Shown: one piece after another, positions 54,089 through 62,173 of the stretch
Position numbering within the stretch: position 1 is the stretch's first letter
Layout: each line of letters opens with the position of its first letter
Assembly: GCA_001899685.1 (NCBI GenBank)
Contig: MKWG01000006.1
Coordinates: 80,010 to 144,009, forward strand
Length of the DNA: 64,000 nt
Direction: 5' to 3'
DNA from: Sphingobacteriales bacterium 44-15
GTDB lineage: Bacteria; Bacteroidota; Bacteroidia; Chitinophagales; Chitinophagaceae
The notes under the pieces: generated by a model
Told to the model about the DNA's origin: nothing
Seen by the model: only the letters and a program-made list of their open reading frames with translations
Database searches by the model: none
Made by a program: the position numbers and the translations under genes

Positions 54089-55018
54089 ATGAAATATTGC
54101 TTAAGCCTTTTGTTATTTTTGACATTATGCGTTTTTAAAGGCATCGCTCAATCCAGGCAAATGGAGATCTCATTATACAGCGACAAACAAATCCCCAATG
54201 ATATACCGGGGGCTGATGAAGAAAAATCGGAAACCTCGGGTAATATTCTGCGCATAAGCAATATCCGAAATCCCACACTTAGTATTTTTCTTCCAGGCAA
54301 GGAAAAGGCAAACGGCGCCGCCGTAGTAATATGCCCGGGCGGGGGCTACGGCATAGTAGCTGCAGGACATGAAGGCTATGATGTGGCAAAACGGTTTAAT
54401 GAAATGGGCGTGGCAGCTTTCGTTTTAAAGTACCGGATGCCAAATCCTAAAAACCAGCCGGATCCCTCCATCGCCCCGTTGCAGGATGCGCAGCAGGCAA
54501 TACTGCTGGTAAGAAAAAATGCATCAAAATGGTATGTGGATCCTTTAAGAGTGGGCATAATGGGCTTCTCGGCAGGAGGACATCTTGCGTCTACTGCAGG
54601 CACTCATTTTACAAAAGCCGTGATTGATAATCCCGACAATATAAACCTGCGCCCCGATTTTATGATGCTCATTTATCCTGTGATCAGCGCCGATAAGCAA
54701 ATCACTCATGCCGGGTCTTTCAGAAACCTGCTGGGCCAAAACCCAACAGCAGACCAGCTAAATGAATTTTCAAACGAAAAACATATCACTGCACAAACAC
54801 CCCCAACTTTCCTGGTGCACGCCTCAGACGATAAGGGCGTAAGCCCCGAGAACAGTATTGTCTTTTATGAAGGACTATTAAGGAATAAGATTCCGGCAGA
54901 GCTCCATATTTATCAAAACGGAGGTCATGGCTTCGGCATGCACAATAGCACCACCAAAGAAGAATGGATAGACCGCTGCATGAACTGGATGGCTGCCAAC
55001 GGCTGGCTAAAAAAGTAG
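54089..55018 (+). CDS. Secreted alpha/beta hydrolase (esterase)
   Basis: A 309-residue protein with a signal peptide (MKYCLSLLLFLTLCVFKGIAQ). Oxyanion loop CPGGGYG, nucleophile elbow GFSAGGH, acid Asp in VHASDDKGV and base His in GGHGFGMH are all present. Such enzymes are often xylan or acetyl esterases (BD-FAE-like family). Its stop overlaps that of the convergent histidine kinase gene by 12 bases. It may be linked to radC only by chance of location. Confidence 0.88.
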   Translation: MKYCLSLLLFLTLCVFKGIAQSRQMEISLYSDKQIPNDIPGADEEKSETSGNILRISNIRNPTLSIFLPGKEKANGAAVVICPGGGYGIVAAGHEGYDVAKRFNEMGVAAFVLKYRMPNPKNQPDPSIAPLQDAQQAILLVRKNASKWYVDPLRVGIMGFSAGGHLASTAGTHFTKAVIDNPDNINLRPDFMMLIYPVISADKQITHAGSFRNLLGQNPTADQLNEFSNEKHITAQTPPTFLVHASDDKGVSPENSIVFYEGLLRNKIPAELHIYQNGGHGFGMHNSTTKEEWIDRCMNWMAANGWLKK

Positions 55019-56353
55019 GGAAAAAACAGTGCCCTCTCCTTCTGTGCTTTGCACCTGCACATTGCCTTTATGCAGCATCATTATCTGCTTGCACAGGCTC
55101 AGCCCGATACCGCTGCCGCTTTTCTTGGTGCTGAAAAAAGGAATAAATATTTTATCCAGCACATCTTCCGGGATACCACTGCCGTTGTCTGCAATTTTTA
55201 TTATCACTTTTTGATTAGGACTGCGTGTTGCAGATAAAACGATATGAGGATCTTGGGTATCTTTTATCGCCTCAATAGCATTTACCATTAAATTGATCAG
55301 TACCTGCTCTACCAGGTTGGTATCTGCCTCCAGAATGAGATCGGTGTCTTTGAGTATTACATCTATATCAATATTTTTTTGCTGAAGGGTGGGCTGCATT
55401 AACAGCGACAGGTTTTCAAAAAGGTCGCGCACATATACACGGGTAAGATTTAGCGTAGTGATCTTGTTGAGGTTGCGGTATGTCTCGGCGAATTTTAAAA
55501 GTCCCTCGCTTCTCCGCTTAATGGTAATGATCCCCAATTCAAGATCTTCTACGGTGCCATCTGTATCTTCCAGGTCTTTTGCTGCCATCTGCAGCCTGTT
55601 CTTCAAAGTATCTGCAAGTGAGGATATAGGCGCTACAGAATTCATGATCTCATGAGTCATTACACTCAGCAGCCTTTGCCATGCTTTTGCCTCATTTTCA
55701 TCCAGCGCTTCATTTACATTCTGAATAGCTATCAGTTTATATATTTTGTTGTCTGTTTGGAACGCTGTAGCAGAGAGCAGCAGCTTAATGATGTTTTTGT
55801 CACTGGTTATTGCCACCACCTCGTTTTCGCCGGGACGCAATTTCATGATCGCTTCATACAGGACTTTATTCCTTTTTTCTAATGAATGGATTGTTTTAAG
55901 ATAGGGAATACCCAGCATTTTTTTGAGCGACTCATTCATCCAGCCCGTTTCTCCGCTTTCATTATTATAAGATAATATACCGGTATCTACCAGTTCAAGT
56001 ATCTTTTGAATATAGTGGTATTGTGTTTCACGCTCCTTACTGATGACCTTAAAAGTATCATTGATATCATTAAACCCGCGGCGCAGGGGCTGAAGCTCCA
56101 GAGGCGCCTGCTTTACATCGAAATGACGGGAGAAATCTCTGTAATGCACAGACTCGACAAACTGCGATACCTCATCCTGGGCTTTTTTGTGAAACCGGAA
56201 GAAATCAATGAGCTCATATACCAGGAGAGGAATTGTTAGTGTAAAATACACATACCAGCCCTTCCCCTTCACTAAAATGAAGGAAGTTATGCTGAGCGTA
56301 ACAAAGAGCAGCATAACTCTTACCACTAATCGCCATTCATATTTCCTGAACAT
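55007..56353 (-). CDS. Sensor histidine kinase (NtrY-like)
   Basis: A 448-residue kinase. Two membrane helices lie at residues 9-45 with almost no periplasmic loop, so the signal is probably intracellular or within the membrane. A PAS-like domain (about 95-210, ILELVDTGILSYNNESG) precedes HisKA with the phosphorylated His in SVMTHEIMNSVAPIS, then HATPase_c with NLVEQVLINLMVNAIEA, DNGSGIPEDVL and GSGIGLSLCKQI. It is encoded downstream of the sigma-54-type response regulator and is its likely partner. Confidence 0.9.
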   Translation of the reverse strand: MFRKYEWRLVVRVMLLFVTLSITSFILVKGKGWYVYFTLTIPLLVYELIDFFRFHKKAQDEVSQFVESVHYRDFSRHFDVKQAPLELQPLRRGFNDINDTFKVISKERETQYHYIQKILELVDTGILSYNNESGETGWMNESLKKMLGIPYLKTIHSLEKRNKVLYEAIMKLRPGENEVVAITSDKNIIKLLLSATAFQTDNKIYKLIAIQNVNEALDENEAKAWQRLLSVMTHEIMNSVAPISSLADTLKNRLQMAAKDLEDTDGTVEDLELGIITIKRRSEGLLKFAETYRNLNKITTLNLTRVYVRDLFENLSLLMQPTLQQKNIDIDVILKDTDLILEADTNLVEQVLINLMVNAIEAIKDTQDPHIVLSATRSPNQKVIIKIADNGSGIPEDVLDKIFIPFFSTKKSGSGIGLSLCKQIMMLHKGNVQVQSTEGEGTVFSLLF

Positions 56354-56394
56354 AGTTTCGGGGTTACAGGTTACAGATATCAGGTTTCAGCACA

Positions 56395-56445
56395 CCTCTC
56401 ACATTTCACGTTTTGCGTTTCACGTCTTACCACTTATCCCTTACC
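56395..56445. repeat. GTGAAAnGTGAGA-family repeat, copy 3
   Basis: CTCTCACATTTCACG followed by CGTTTCACGTCTTACCACTT, the same family as at 24.1 and 48.1 kb but without a clear left arm. Just before it are two GGTTACAG units (56361-56376) like those at 62042-62060. It fills the gap between the response regulator and kinase genes. Confidence 0.5.
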
Positions 56446-56449
56446 ACTT

Positions 56450-57808
56450 CTAAATATCATACTTGCTTAATCTCCTGTACAAGGCTGTGCGGGTGAGTCC
56501 CAGTTCTTTTGCAGCTTTTGTGATATTCCCGTTGTGTTTTTCTATCACCTTGAGAATGGCATTCTTCTCAATCGCGCTCAGGTTCAGCTCAGCAGGTTCG
56601 TCAGAAGAAGCCGCATTGGATTCAATAGGTGAAAAAATAAGATCCGTTCCGTGAAGCGATTCCCCATCCGACATGATCACAGCCCGCTCGATAGTATACT
56701 GGAGCTCTCTGACATTGCCGGGATAGTGATAATGTCTGAGCTTTTCCAGCGCTGAATTATCCAGGCTAAGCGATGGCCTTAAATATTTGGTAGCATAAAG
56801 CTGTACAAAATGCCTGGCAAGCACAACAATATCTTCTTCACGCCTGCGTAACGGGGGCACCATGATCTCAACAGTATTGATCCTGTATACCAGGTCTTTT
56901 CTGAACCTGTTTTCGTTGGCAAGTTCCTGCAGCGGAAGATTGGTGGCACAAATAAGCCTGATATCCACCGGTGCCGGCTGGTTGGAGCCAAGGCGTATCA
57001 CCTGCCGGTTTTGCAGTACAGATAACAGTTTTGCCTGCTGCTGCAGGGATATATTTCCTATCTCATCAAGGAATACGGTGCCGCCATCGGCTGCTTCAAA
57101 CCGTCCCGTCCTGTCTTCCCTGGCATCAGTAAAAGCTCCCTTTTTATGACCAAACAATTCGCTCTCAAACAACGACTCCGTTAAAGCGCCGACATCCACC
57201 TTTACAAATGCCTTGTCTGCGCGAAGAGAAAGCTGGTGGATCGCTTTTGCAATGAGATCTTTGCCGGTACCATTCTCCCCGAGTATCAGGATATTGGCAT
57301 CGGTAGGAGCGATCTTCTTTATTTTATAAAAGATATCCTGCATCGGCTCGGAATTCCCCAGCAGTTCTGTACCGATTATGCTATCGCCTGCACCAGGCTG
57401 TACTGCAGGTTGGTTTCTACCTTTCTGCTTTAGTGTTTCCCTGATCGCGCTGATCAGCTTTTCATTATGCCAGGGTTTGACCATAAAATCCGCAGCGCCT
57501 TCCTTTAGTGAGCGAACAGCCAGGTCAATATCGCCATAGGCTGTTATCATTATTATTGCCGCATCCGACCCGAACTCCTTGATTTTCCGGAGCCAGAACA
57601 ATCCTTCATTGCCTGTATTGATTGAGCTGTTAAAATTCATATCAAGCATAATCAGATCAAAGGATTGCTTTGATAACAGCCATCGTATATTTTCAGGATT
57701 CTTTTCAGTAACCACGTTTGCGGCTTCTGTCTTCAGCAGCAGCCTTACCGCCGTAAGCACGTCCTGGTCATCATCTATTACCAGTATGGATGCGTTCTTT
57801 AAATTCAT
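56450..57808 (-). CDS. Sigma-54-dependent response regulator (NtrC family)
   Basis: A 452-residue protein: receiver domain (1-125) with phospho-acceptor Asp in IMLDMNF, AAA+ domain (150-385) with Walker A GENGTGKD, GAFTDA loop and Walker B GGTVFLDEIG, and a Fis-type helix-turn-helix at the end (NGNITKAAKELGLTRTALYRRL). The sigma-54-contacting loop is GAFTDA rather than GAFTGA, a variant seen in many Bacteroidota. It would activate sigma-54 promoters on a cue from the kinase encoded next. Confidence 0.93.
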   Translation of the reverse strand: MNLKNASILVIDDDQDVLTAVRLLLKTEAANVVTEKNPENIRWLLSKQSFDLIMLDMNFNSSINTGNEGLFWLRKIKEFGSDAAIIMITAYGDIDLAVRSLKEGAADFMVKPWHNEKLISAIRETLKQKGRNQPAVQPGAGDSIIGTELLGNSEPMQDIFYKIKKIAPTDANILILGENGTGKDLIAKAIHQLSLRADKAFVKVDVGALTESLFESELFGHKKGAFTDAREDRTGRFEAADGGTVFLDEIGNISLQQQAKLLSVLQNRQVIRLGSNQPAPVDIRLICATNLPLQELANENRFRKDLVYRINTVEIMVPPLRRREEDIVVLARHFVQLYATKYLRPSLSLDNSALEKLRHYHYPGNVRELQYTIERAVIMSDGESLHGTDLIFSPIESNAASSDEPAELNLSAIEKNAILKVIEKHNGNITKAAKELGLTRTALYRRLSKYDI

Positions 57809-58042
57809 TATTTGACAATGTTAATAGCAGGTCATTATGCTAAATTAACTCTAAACAGGGGAAAGAGAACAATGTTGCATGGTTAAACCCTGCAAATAGG
57901 AAAAACTTATCAGGGCGCCGGTTGCCAAAACAACCTTTTCACGCAGAGGCGTAAAAAAAGAACCAGGGAACGCAATATAATTCCTTAAATGAAGGACATT
58001 GTCCCCGCATCGTTTTCAGTACAGCTATTGTTTAGAAAGCTA

Positions 58043-58924
58043 TTACCAGTATTGAGCAATTTTTTTTCTTAAAAAGGCAACGCTTCTTTCCAGTTGTTCC
58101 ATACCGTCAACACCGTCTTCTATACTGATCCAGCTATCAAAACCCACCCTTTTTAATTCTGTAAATATAGCGTCATAATCATTCAGCCCCTTTCCGATCT
58201 CACCATGACTTAATCTTTTAGCATACCCGAGAGCGCCACCCTCCTCTTTTCTCAGATCTTCTATCGTGCCTTCTTTCAGATAGCGGTCGCTCGCATGCAT
58301 GGTAACCACCCGGTCAGATACTTTATACAACAGGTCAAGCGGGTCTTCGCCGGCCAGGTAGGTGTTACTGGGATCGTAGTTCACCCCAAAATTTGGATGA
58401 TGTATGGCATCTACCAGCTTACAGAACACATCCATCTTTTGCGCAAATTCAGGATATTCCCAAAAATCATCTTTGTAATGGTTCTCTAAGATAAGGGTAA
58501 TACCCCTTTCCTGGGCGTAAGGCAGGCATTCACGGATGCTGTCGGCGGCAAGCTTTACTCCTTCTTCTATGGAAAGCTCAGGGCGGCGCTGACCTGATAA
58601 GACCCTGCAATACGACCCGCCCAACGCATATGTCATATCTATCCAGCCTTTCTGCTTTTCTATTTCTCTTGCACGGAAATTACTGTCAGGATGTGTAAAA
58701 TCCGGGGAACAGCACATCATTGGGATCGTTTTTCCATGATCTTCTACTCTCCTGCGAAATTCACTCCAGTTCTTTTTGTCCGACATTTCAAGGAAACCGG
58801 CATACCATTCTAGTCCGTCAATGTCCAGCTTTACCGCCAGGTCAATCCATTCTGCTACTGTCATTGTTCCATCCTTACAAAGAGCCTGCATAAATGCTTT
58901 GGGAAACGCTGCTAAGCGGGGCAT
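58043..58924 (-). CDS. Sugar phosphate isomerase/epimerase (xylose isomerase-like TIM barrel)
   Basis: A 293-residue barrel of the AP-endonuclease 2 superfamily. Conserved pieces are IDGLEWYAGFLEMS at the N-terminus, MMCCSPDFTHPDS, LILENHYKD (metal-ligand Glu), VNYDPSNTY, VVTMHASDRY and a terminal WISIEDGVDG. Members isomerise keto sugars and inositols with a divalent metal. The substrate cannot be named. It has a 234-bp gap before the response regulator gene and is probably a single unit. Confidence 0.85.
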   Translation of the reverse strand: MPRLAAFPKAFMQALCKDGTMTVAEWIDLAVKLDIDGLEWYAGFLEMSDKKNWSEFRRRVEDHGKTIPMMCCSPDFTHPDSNFRAREIEKQKGWIDMTYALGGSYCRVLSGQRRPELSIEEGVKLAADSIRECLPYAQERGITLILENHYKDDFWEYPEFAQKMDVFCKLVDAIHHPNFGVNYDPSNTYLAGEDPLDLLYKVSDRVVTMHASDRYLKEGTIEDLRKEEGGALGYAKRLSHGEIGKGLNDYDAIFTELKRVGFDSWISIEDGVDGMEQLERSVAFLRKKIAQYW

Positions 58925-59052
58925 AGTTATTTAATTTGAAATTTAAGATTTGAGATTACTTCGTAATACTTAAAGATATCATTTATGGTTTAGAAGAGCG
59001 AAAAGTAGTGACTTTATACTATGCAAAAAGGAGTTGCCGTGTTTCTCTGTGA

Positions 59053-59787
59053 CTATTCTTCTGTCTTACCCAGCCCCAGCTTTTCCACTGCGATCTGGGA
59101 AGCGATCTGGCTGGCGTCTTTTTTATTGAATGCTTTGCCTTCAGCTATCAGTTCCCCGTCTACTACCGCCCCAACAGTAAAGAGCCTGCGCCCGTTCTCA
59201 AAACGTTCGTCGAGGGTTTCAAATTCAAGGTTTTTGCCATTCTTGTTTGCCCACCCGTAAAGCTTGTTTTTATGATTGATCTCAAGGGTCTCGAGATCTT
59301 CTATAAACATGTGCGGGATAATGATATGCCTGAGCACCCACTGTTTGGTAGGGTTGAATCCCTTATCTACATAGATCGCTCCCACCAGTGCCTCAAGGGT
59401 ATTGCCAAATATCTGGCTTACTTTCAGAGAACCGTCATTTTTATTATATATCGTGATTTTTTTGAGCCCCATTTTTACGGCAATGTCATTGAGGGTTTGC
59501 CGGTTAACCATTTTGCTGCGCATTTCCGTAAGAAACCCCTCCCCTTTGTAAGGGTATCTTTTAAATAAATAATCAGCCACAACTCCGCTAAGAATGGCAT
59601 CGCCGAGGTATTCGAGGCGTTCATTGTTTTCATCTGTCCCTTCTTTTACGGAACGATGGCTCAATGCAGTTTTATACAAAGACAAAGCCCCCGGGACGAA
59701 GCCCAGCACATTGCATAATTGCTTATAAAAGGAGCGGCTCGTTTTGTCAATTCCAAGGTATTGAATAAAATAACGGACTAATGCCAA
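59053..59787 (-). CDS. rnc: Ribonuclease III
   Basis: A 244-residue RNase III. The catalytic signature NERLEYLGDAILSG is at about residue 58, the second acidic site in QIFGNTLEALVGAIYVD, and the double-stranded RNA-binding domain spans about 165-240 (KNKLYGWANKNGKNLEFE, KKDASQIASQIAVEKL). It processes rRNA and other structured RNA. It is the third gene of acpP-fabF-rnc, after an 81-bp gap. Confidence 0.94.
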   Translation of the reverse strand: MALVRYFIQYLGIDKTSRSFYKQLCNVLGFVPGALSLYKTALSHRSVKEGTDENNERLEYLGDAILSGVVADYLFKRYPYKGEGFLTEMRSKMVNRQTLNDIAVKMGLKKITIYNKNDGSLKVSQIFGNTLEALVGAIYVDKGFNPTKQWVLRHIIIPHMFIEDLETLEINHKNKLYGWANKNGKNLEFETLDERFENGRRLFTVGAVVDGELIAEGKAFNKKDASQIASQIAVEKLGLGKTEE

Positions 59788-59868
59788 AGGATCAGATTTT
59801 CATTAATGAATAACAAATGTAAGTAACTCCCCGAAGAGTTGCAGCGAATAAAATAGTTAACGGAAAAA

Positions 59869-61122
59869 TCAGGCGGAATATTTCTTTACTATAACCGAGG
59901 CATTATGTCCCCCAAAGCCAAAGGTATTGCTGAGCGCCGCCCTTACCGTTCTTTGCTGGGCTTTGCAGAAAGTAAAATTTAACGCGGGATCCAAACCGGG
60001 ATCATCTGTAAAATGATTAATGGTGGGAGGAACAACATCGTGCTTTACAGCCATTACACAGGCAATTGCCTCAATAACGCCGGCGGCGCCAAGCAGGTGA
60101 CCTGTCATAGACTTGGTAGAGCTGATATTGAGATGGTAGGCGTGTTCGCCAAAAACCTGTTGTATGGCTTTTACTTCTGAAATATCTCCGAGCGGAGTAG
60201 AAGTGCCGTGCACGTTGATATAGTCAATATCTTCGGGCTTCATGCCCGCATCATTAAGCGTAGCCAGCATTACATTTCTCGCTCCTAATCCTTCGGGATG
60301 AGGAGCTGTGATATGATATGCATCTGCGCTGGCCCCGGCTCCCGCAATTTCACAAATAATATTCGCACCGCGCGCTACAGCATGCTCCAGGTTCTCCAGC
60401 ACCAGCATACCGGCACCTTCTCCTATTACAAAGCCATCCCTGTCCTTATCAAAAGGACGGGAAGCTGTTTTAGGATCGTCATTGCGCTCGCTAAGTGCCT
60501 TCATGGCATTGAAACCACCTACGCCGGCCTCCCGGATCACGCTCTCACTGCCACCCGCAAGGATTATTTCCGCTTTCCCCAGCCGTATCAGGTTGAAGGC
60601 GTCCATAATAGCATGAGTGGAAGATGCGCATGCAGAAACCACGGCATAGTTTGGCCCGCGAAAACCATGTCGCATTGATATCTGCCCTGCGGCAATATCA
60701 AGTATCATTTTGGGGATAAAGAAAGGATTGAAACGCGGGGTACCATCCCCGAGTGCAAATTCGGTCACTTCCTGCTGGAAAGTGATCAATCCCCCGATAC
60801 CGCTTGAAAAGATCACTCCTACCCTGTCGGGATTGACCAGTTCTTTGCTTATGCCTGCGCTTTTAACAGCTTCATCGCTGCAGACGAGGGCTGTTTGGGT
60901 AAAACGGTCAATTTTACGGGCTTCCTTTTTATCAAGGAACTGAGTGGGGTCGAAATTTTTTAATTCGCAGGCAAACCTTGTTTTGAACTTTGACGCATCA
61001 AATAATGTAATTGCATCAGCCCCCGAAACACCATTAACAAGCCCCTGCCAGTATTCCGGCACGGAATTTCCTAAAGGAGTTAAGGCACCAATGCCCGTTA
61101 CAACTACACGTTTTAAGTTCAT
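59869..61122 (-). CDS. fabF: 3-oxoacyl-[acyl-carrier-protein] synthase II
   Basis: A 417-residue condensing enzyme. The triad is Cys in VVSACASSTHA, His in INVHGTSTPLGD and His in KSMTGHLLGAAG, with GFGGHNAS at the end. It extends acyl chains on ACP in fatty acid synthesis. The ATG at 61122 (MNLKRVVVTG) was taken over the ATG two codons before. It lies 37 bp after acpP. Confidence 0.95.
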   Translation of the reverse strand: MNLKRVVVTGIGALTPLGNSVPEYWQGLVNGVSGADAITLFDASKFKTRFACELKNFDPTQFLDKKEARKIDRFTQTALVCSDEAVKSAGISKELVNPDRVGVIFSSGIGGLITFQQEVTEFALGDGTPRFNPFFIPKMILDIAAGQISMRHGFRGPNYAVVSACASSTHAIMDAFNLIRLGKAEIILAGGSESVIREAGVGGFNAMKALSERNDDPKTASRPFDKDRDGFVIGEGAGMLVLENLEHAVARGANIICEIAGAGASADAYHITAPHPEGLGARNVMLATLNDAGMKPEDIDYINVHGTSTPLGDISEVKAIQQVFGEHAYHLNISSTKSMTGHLLGAAGVIEAIACVMAVKHDVVPPTINHFTDDPGLDPALNFTFCKAQQRTVRAALSNTFGFGGHNASVIVKKYSA

Positions 61123-61159
61123 AAGCAAGTTTGCCTGCGATCAGCGAAATAGAAAGAAA

Positions 61160-61396
61160 TTACTTTGCATGCTCCTCAAGATACGCAATAGACTGACCTA
61201 CAGTAGTTATGGTTTCAGCCTGTTCGTCGGGGATGGAAATATTAAATTCTTTTTCAAATTCCATGATCAGTTCAACTGTGTCTAATGAATCAGCTCCCAG
61301 ATCATTGGTGAAAGATGCTTCGGGGGTAACCTCAGCTTCATCAACACCTAATTTGTCAACAATTATCTTTTTAACTCTTGTTGCAATGTCGGACAT
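61160..61396 (-). CDS. acpP: Acyl carrier protein
   Basis: A 78-residue ACP with the phosphopantetheine Ser37 in [13 protein letters not shown] and the acidic helix II that docks to FabF. It begins [18 protein letters not shown], the standard form. It is the first gene of acpP-fabF-rnc and has a good promoter at 61425-61453. Confidence 0.96.
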   Translation of the reverse strand: MSDIATRVKKIIVDKLGVDEAEVTPEASFTNDLGADSLDTVELIMEFEKEFNISIPDEQAETITTVGQSIAYLEEHAK

Positions 61397-61424
61397 GGTT
61401 GTAAAATTTGGTTAATACTGGGTG

Positions 61425-61453
61425 CAAAAATATAGTTTTTGAGATAAAAACAA
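61425..61453 (-). promoter_or_regulatory. Promoter of acpP-fabF-rnc
   Basis: On the minus strand TTG (61453-61451), an 18-base spacer and TATTTTTG (61432-61425), an exact fit to TAnnTTTG. Transcription would begin near 61418, about 20 bases before the acpP start codon. Confidence 0.65.
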
Positions 61454-61598
61454 TATCTATTTGAAATTGTGTGAAAAAGATGGCTGGGCGTGTTTAATTA
61501 TGGCGCCTCCGCCCCTCTTTTATTGCCCTGTGGATAAGGTGGTTTTTGTACAGCTTTTTTCGTATTTTTAAGTTTAAGCCCGTTTAAAAGTCCAACTA

Positions 61599-62033
61599 AT
61601 GCCACTTAAGTTCATAGATCATGATTCTCAGGAATATGCGCAGATGATCCAGCTAAGAGACAGTATTCTGCGTAAACCGCTGGGCTTATATTTTGATCCC
61701 GAAGAACTCACCCGCGAAAAAGACGATGTGCTTATAGGCGCGTTTGAAGATGATAATAAACTGATAGGCTGCTGCCTGCTCACAAGAACGGGCAATCACA
61801 CCTGCAGGCTGAGGCAGATGGCGGTGAGCAGCAATCTTCAAAAAAAGGGGATAGGGGCATCGTTAATGACATTCGCGGAAAATGTAGCCCGTGACCGCGG
61901 CTATGAAACACTTACGATGCATGCCCGGAAATCGGCCGTAGGCTTCTACCAGAAATTCGGATACACTATAGCAAGTGATGAGTTTTTTGAAGTAACCATT
62001 CCCCATTATGTGATGGAAAAGAAGCTGAGATAG
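61599..62033 (+). CDS. GNAT family N-acetyltransferase
   Basis: A 144-residue acetyltransferase of the ElaA/YitH-like type. The acetyl-CoA loop is in RQMAVSSNLQKKGIGASLM (Q/RxxGxG/A), preceded by IGCCLLTRTGNHTCRL, and the end has KSAVGFYQKFGYTIASDEFFE. The acceptor is not known. It is divergent from acpP and lies tail to tail with the rhamnosidase gene. Confidence 0.9.
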   Translation: MPLKFIDHDSQEYAQMIQLRDSILRKPLGLYFDPEELTREKDDVLIGAFEDDNKLIGCCLLTRTGNHTCRLRQMAVSSNLQKKGIGASLMTFAENVARDRGYETLTMHARKSAVGFYQKFGYTIASDEFFEVTIPHYVMEKKLR

Positions 62034-62088
62034 ATGCGGGGTTTCAGGTTACAGGTTGTGCAGGTTAATAGCAGCAACATATGGGAGA

Positions 62089-62173
62089 TAAAATGTGAGC
62101 CGGGAAACGTAAATCGTGAGGTGATCTTTCACATTTGGCGTCTCACGACTCACTTCTCACTTTTCGCCGCCTC
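62089..62173. repeat. GTGAAAnGTGAGA-family repeat, copy 4 (degenerate)
   Basis: Left side with AAATGTGAGC, AACGTAAATCGTGAGGTGA and right side with TTTCACATT, GCGTCTCACGACTCACTTCTCAC. The units are the same as at 24.1 and 48.1 kb but diverged. It lies between the stops of the convergent GNAT and rhamnosidase genes and may act as a bidirectional hairpin. Confidence 0.5.
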
